A DNA stretch of 43,129 nt from Chaetoceros tenuissimus (taxonomy: Eukaryota; Bacillariophyta; Thalassiosirophyceae; Chaetocerotales; Chaetocerotaceae): positions 1 through 43,129 of the forward strand of contig BLLK01000049.1 of NCBI GenBank assembly GCA_021927905.1, in the 5' to 3' direction. Both the position numbers and the translations under genes were made by a program. Shown one piece after another: positions 40,080 to 43,129 of this stretch. The notes under the pieces were generated by a model. The model worked only from the letters and a program-made list of their open reading frames with translations. It did not search any database and was not told the origin of the DNA. Each line of letters begins with the position of its first letter. Within the stretch, counting starts at the first letter, position 1.

Positions 40080-41511
40080 TTATCTCGCTCTGTGTTGCAA
40101 TTCCAACTTACGAAGTTGATGTAAAAGCTGTTGAGCAAACAAATGCCTTGCTTCTAATCCATAATGTGGATTAATGTCTCCATTTATCCTATCTTCTCCA
40201 AAACTTCTTTTTGCAATGACAGATTGCCAATCTACAAATGTGATATTGGAACCAATGTCTTTGCTGAAATTTCGCCAAGAAGAATAATTGTAACTTGAAT
40301 AAGGTTTCACGGCTCTCAAAGGATGATCTCCTTTCGCTGTTTCATTTTGAAATATTTCATGACTTGCCAAAGAAAAAGCATATGACGAATTGGTACCCAT
40401 CATTAACTTTCTCATTTTTTCTCCAATCGTCATCATTCTAGTATCATGTGAATACCTATTATCAAATCCTGGACTCCGCAGGACTATCTGTAATTTAGAT
40501 GAACTTGTTGCAGTGAGTATATCCAACAATGCGTCTACCTTCATTTCGATAGTTGCTGTGAAGGTAGATGTTCGATTGAGTTCCTTATTGAAGTATGGCA
40601 AATTCATTTTACATCCATTTGGACGAAGAATTTCCCAAATACCTGAACTAACTACAACCAAGTCATAATCCTGCATCAATGTATCATGTTTGGAAAAGAA
40701 TTCATGTACGTCAACGAGACAATCCCTTCGAATGAAATCAAACCTACTCCTTGCATCTATTTGCGTATTATTGGAAGTATAAGTGGCGTTGAGATCTTTC
40801 TTAGTTACGTTTCTTTCAAGGTCTTCTTGATTCTTTGGACATAATAGCCAAGTTGTTGCATTCAATATGTCTCTACACACAAACTCATTTATCCCATGAA
40901 AGTTTCTAGTGCGAATGTTACAAACTTCGGTTCTACTGTTGGCTGATGTAGCTACTTGCAATGGTTTGTTAAAATCAATAGTTGTAGAGCTATCCATGTC
41001 TTTGACTTTAACATTGTCATAATCATTATTACAACTTGACATCATTGCGAATAAAGTTGCATATGCTCGTCGACCAGTACTATCTCCAATAAACAATGTG
41101 TTTCGTTTGCTGAAGTATTCTCGATAGTCAATAGGTGTGAACGTTGGTACACCTTGAGGTGGTAGAAAGTGATTACCGGCCCACGTGTACTCGGATGAAT
41201 TATAAAGTAATAATGCTTCATCTTCAGCAGCTTTCAAAAGTTCTTGTTTGGTTTTATATTTGAAAACAAATGATGATGTCATATCTTGATGAATATCGAC
41301 GTCATCCACCTCACCAATGCTACCATTGTTATTTATATTCCTTGTAATGGATATATCTGATGCTTTTCTACTTCTTGCATTGAACGACGAGACTTCTTGT
41401 GCTGCTGGTTCTTTCTTATCCAAGTGAAAAAAAAAGAGGATAGGAAGCTACAGTAAAGATGACCAAAGCAACCAGTAAACTTGAAATTGAAGTCAACTTT
41501 ATTCTTTTCAT
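40080..41511 (-). CDS. SGNH/PC-esterase-like protein, anchor out of frame by one base
   Basis: The main frame (41423-40080, 447 codons) has no ATG before about residue 48. It shows LFIGDSTGRRAYA (110-121, the GDS motif with the nucleophile Ser), a region with VVVSSGIWEI that could be block III, and DINPHYGLEARH near 416-427 as the Asp/His block. These fit the SGNH-hydrolase/PC-esterase (TBL-like) group, which moves acetyl groups on and off glycans; the D-x3-H spacing is one longer than usual. Immediately upstream an ATG at 41511 opens a frame that reads as a perfect membrane anchor (basic start, then about 20 hydrophobic residues), but it hits a stop just past a run of nine T's (41427-41435 on the complement). 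One T fewer would join the two frames. So this is either a sequencing slip, a real frameshift, or a translated variant. Many N-glycosylation sequons fit a luminal protein. Confidence 0.6.
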
Positions 41512-41821
41512 TTTAAGATTAATAATTTTGCATGCACTCTCTATTTATAATAAGGCTATCTGTGTGGAAGATAGCACAAAAACATGCCTTTCCAACTCTG
41601 GCTTTTTGCAAAATTTTAAAAAACCGTCGAGTATGCCAAGTACGTACCAGAGCATTTTTCCCAATCGTACTACGACACAAAAGAAAAGGTATCTCTCTTA
41701 CTTACCGAACTTTTATACAGCAAACAGCAAAACTACTACTTAGTCTACATAAATCCTATGCTTCATAAGAAAAAGATTCTCTCTTCTATATACTCCCTAA
41801 GTATACATTCTCCAATCAAGA
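41512..41821. promoter_or_regulatory. Divergent promoter region, SGNH and PIG-F genes
   Basis: 310 bp between divergent starts. Open + strand frames of 78 and 94 codons that run through it have no recognisable feature and are not called. Confidence 0.45.
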
Positions 41822-42797
41822 ATGGGTTCTAAAACAAGTTTCAATACTTTGGATCGTTGTCGGTCGATGTTGCTTCTTCGAGGAGTGACTGTCTTTTTGA
41901 ACTCCATAGTGTTGATTCGTATGATTCAAGAAGACGCCTTTACTGTCTTTCGAAATGATCAAATGAAAATGGTGAGTACATTAGTAGTAGTCTATTGAAT
42001 GTACATGACGATGTGTCTTTTGTCTTTTGCATATTGTTTTCTCTTCTCTCTCGTTCTCTCACAGCATAGCTTTTCTCCTTATTTTTTTGCTTTTTTAGGA
42101 AAGATGGGATCCAAGTGAAATTATAGCGACACCATTTCCTATTGAAGTATTGAGGCCGATAGTATTCACTGCATGCCGAAGTATCATGACGCCAACTGAG
42201 ATCATCTTGACTCTTTTATTATTCACATATCAGGGAAGATACTCATTGACAGATTTACACTCCAAGACATTTCATTCCATGCTGAAATTTGCCATTCATT
42301 ACATTGTACTCATGTTCCTACTCACTGTCGTACTTTTATCCATGGCGGTATTATGTGGAGCATCACCTTTTGAAACCTTGCATCATACAGTTCTCGCAAT
42401 CATGTATCTTACAACCATGATGTTTGGATATATGCAACCAAATATACAAGATTCTCTCAATGTGACTGTCAAGAGATTGTTATTGGGTCCTGATGATCAT
42501 TCCGAATTGAATTTTATTGAATCTTTATCCATGGAAATGAATTCCATCATTTTTTATTCGACTGTATTGGTGACTATTCCCTTTGGGATATTGAATGTAT
42601 TGGATGCTGGAATGCAATTGCAACGATGGCCTATGCCTCTCATTATTGGAAGTTTCACTGGACATATGCTTGGGATTGTACTGAGTATGCTACTTGGTAT
42701 TTATAGGTACCATAGCTTTCGTAGAAATATAAGAAAGAGAGAAGATAGTATGTTGGAATCTGGGAATCGATTGGTTTCACCAAATAAACAGATTTAA
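41822..42797 (+). CDS. PIGF: GPI-anchor biosynthesis protein PIG-F
   Basis: Exon 1 41822-41971 (50 codons from ATG), a 127-bp GT-AG intron with GTGAGT donor, and exon 2 42099-42797 in phase 0; 282 residues. PIG-F is a multi-pass ER membrane protein that partners PIG-O and PIG-G in adding ethanolamine phosphate to the GPI anchor. Support: a membrane segment near 15-35, paired hydrophobic helices around 115-160 flanking CGASPFETLHHT (136-147), equivalent to the FGAPL..T segment of the family, and a C-terminal pair of helices around LDAGMQLQRWPMPLIIGSFTGH (218-239), equivalent to the LDWDRPWQxWP(I/L) signature followed by a Gly-containing helix. It is somewhat longer than the roughly 220 residues of animal PIG-F, the extra being at the N-terminus and in the loop near 165-195. 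Confidence 0.75.
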
Positions 42798-43129
42798 GTC
42801 ATGGTGTATCTTGTTGAGGTTGCTTTGTGAAGAGAAGAAAACGAGGAATGGCTTTTGGATGAATTCAATCTATAAGGAATTTGTAACGAACAGTTTTATC
42901 TTGTTAACTTAATTTTGGCTTAGAGAAATGAGTCGTCGATAAATGCTGATGGGAAATAATGGATAACCTCGCTTGGGATACCGAGGAAGGATGACAGCGA
43001 CCCTCGTCATCCAACTGCTCTTTATCTTGCGAGGTAAATTTATTATATTGATGATTTTCTGCATCTTCTATGTTACGTATCTTATAGAGCAGAAATTACA
43101 GCGCTTAGTTTCTGAATGGGAAACAAGAG
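42798..43129 (+). other. Window end: structured GC-richer patch and possible start of a further gene
   Basis: No confirmed gene. A frame from an ATG at 42991 stays open to the window edge and reads as a hydrophobic segment; it may be spliced, since GCGAG|GTAAAT near 43034 is a fair donor. The same bases can fold: ACCTCGC (42966-42972) pairs with GCGAGGT (43029-43035), and inside it GGATGAC pairs with GTCATCC (42989-42995 with 43006-43012). A coding exon and an RNA structure are both possible. Confidence 0.25.

Noticed and set aside
42966-43035. tRNA gene at the window end
   Set aside because: The 7-bp outer stem and 70-base length fit, but there is no B box, no T loop and no acceptable anticodon arm.

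Overview
The window reads as one end of a nuclear chromosome from a microalga with a red-lineage secondary plastid, most likely a diatom. Clues are short GT-AG introns of about 70-100 bp, CCCTAA-type telomeric repeats, a plastid-type ferrochelatase with an LHC/HLIP-like tail, and two proteins whose N-termini look like ER signal peptides followed by a Phe, the stramenopile plastid-import layout. No rRNA, CRISPR or bacterial-type operon is visible. The lineage is an inference; no marker gene fixes the species.

Left part (1-22710): three head-to-tail copies, all on the + strand, of a large repeated unit whose 3' end is always a run of (CCCTAA)n. Copy A (1-2500) is cut by the window edge. Copy B (2501-13621, 11.1 kb) is the most complete. 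Copy C (14695-22710) is cut at its 5' end inside the first exon of the main gene. Copies match at fixed offsets (A to B 11175, B to C 9089) with no indels outside the telomeric run and only scattered substitutions. Copy B carries a small Lys/Glu-rich ORF, a second orphan ORF with basic, acidic and coiled-coil parts, and a four-exon gene for a predicted 2,232-residue protein. That protein has a C19 ubiquitin-specific protease (USP) domain, a disordered charged linker with two SUMO-interaction-like motifs, and about 1,100 residues of unknown function. Copy B's gene has a nonsense codon inside the USP domain; copy C's USP is open but lacks most of exon 1. A 1.4-kb non-coding 3' region in every copy holds a tRNA-like fold, 172-bp tandem repeats and the terminal telomeric run. 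The CCCTAA strand is the one expected at a left chromosome end, so each unit has its 3' end facing the chromosome and its 5' end facing the telomere. That is the geometry of telomere-attached elements, though copying between subtelomeres by recombination would look the same.

Middle part (22711-28892): a 14-bp repeat, then 19 units of a 239-bp satellite with almost no G on the + strand, then 1.4 kb of mostly featureless DNA with one doubtful ORF and four 38-bp repeats containing TTAGGG-like cores.

Right part (28893-43129): ordinary gene-dense chromosome. Genes in order: plastid ferrochelatase (+), a WHxH-motif protein of unknown function (-), a RING-H2 protein with ubiquitin-binding zinc fingers and SUMO-interaction motifs (-), a 2OG-Fe(II) dioxygenase-like protein (+), a type II membrane glycosyltransferase-like protein (-), an FkbM-type methyltransferase with a membrane anchor (+), an SGNH/PC-esterase-like protein whose membrane anchor is one base out of frame (-), and PIG-F of the GPI-anchor pathway (+). 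The glycosyltransferase, methyltransferase, SGNH and PIG-F genes would all act in the secretory pathway, but nothing shows they are co-regulated beyond sharing divergent promoter regions.
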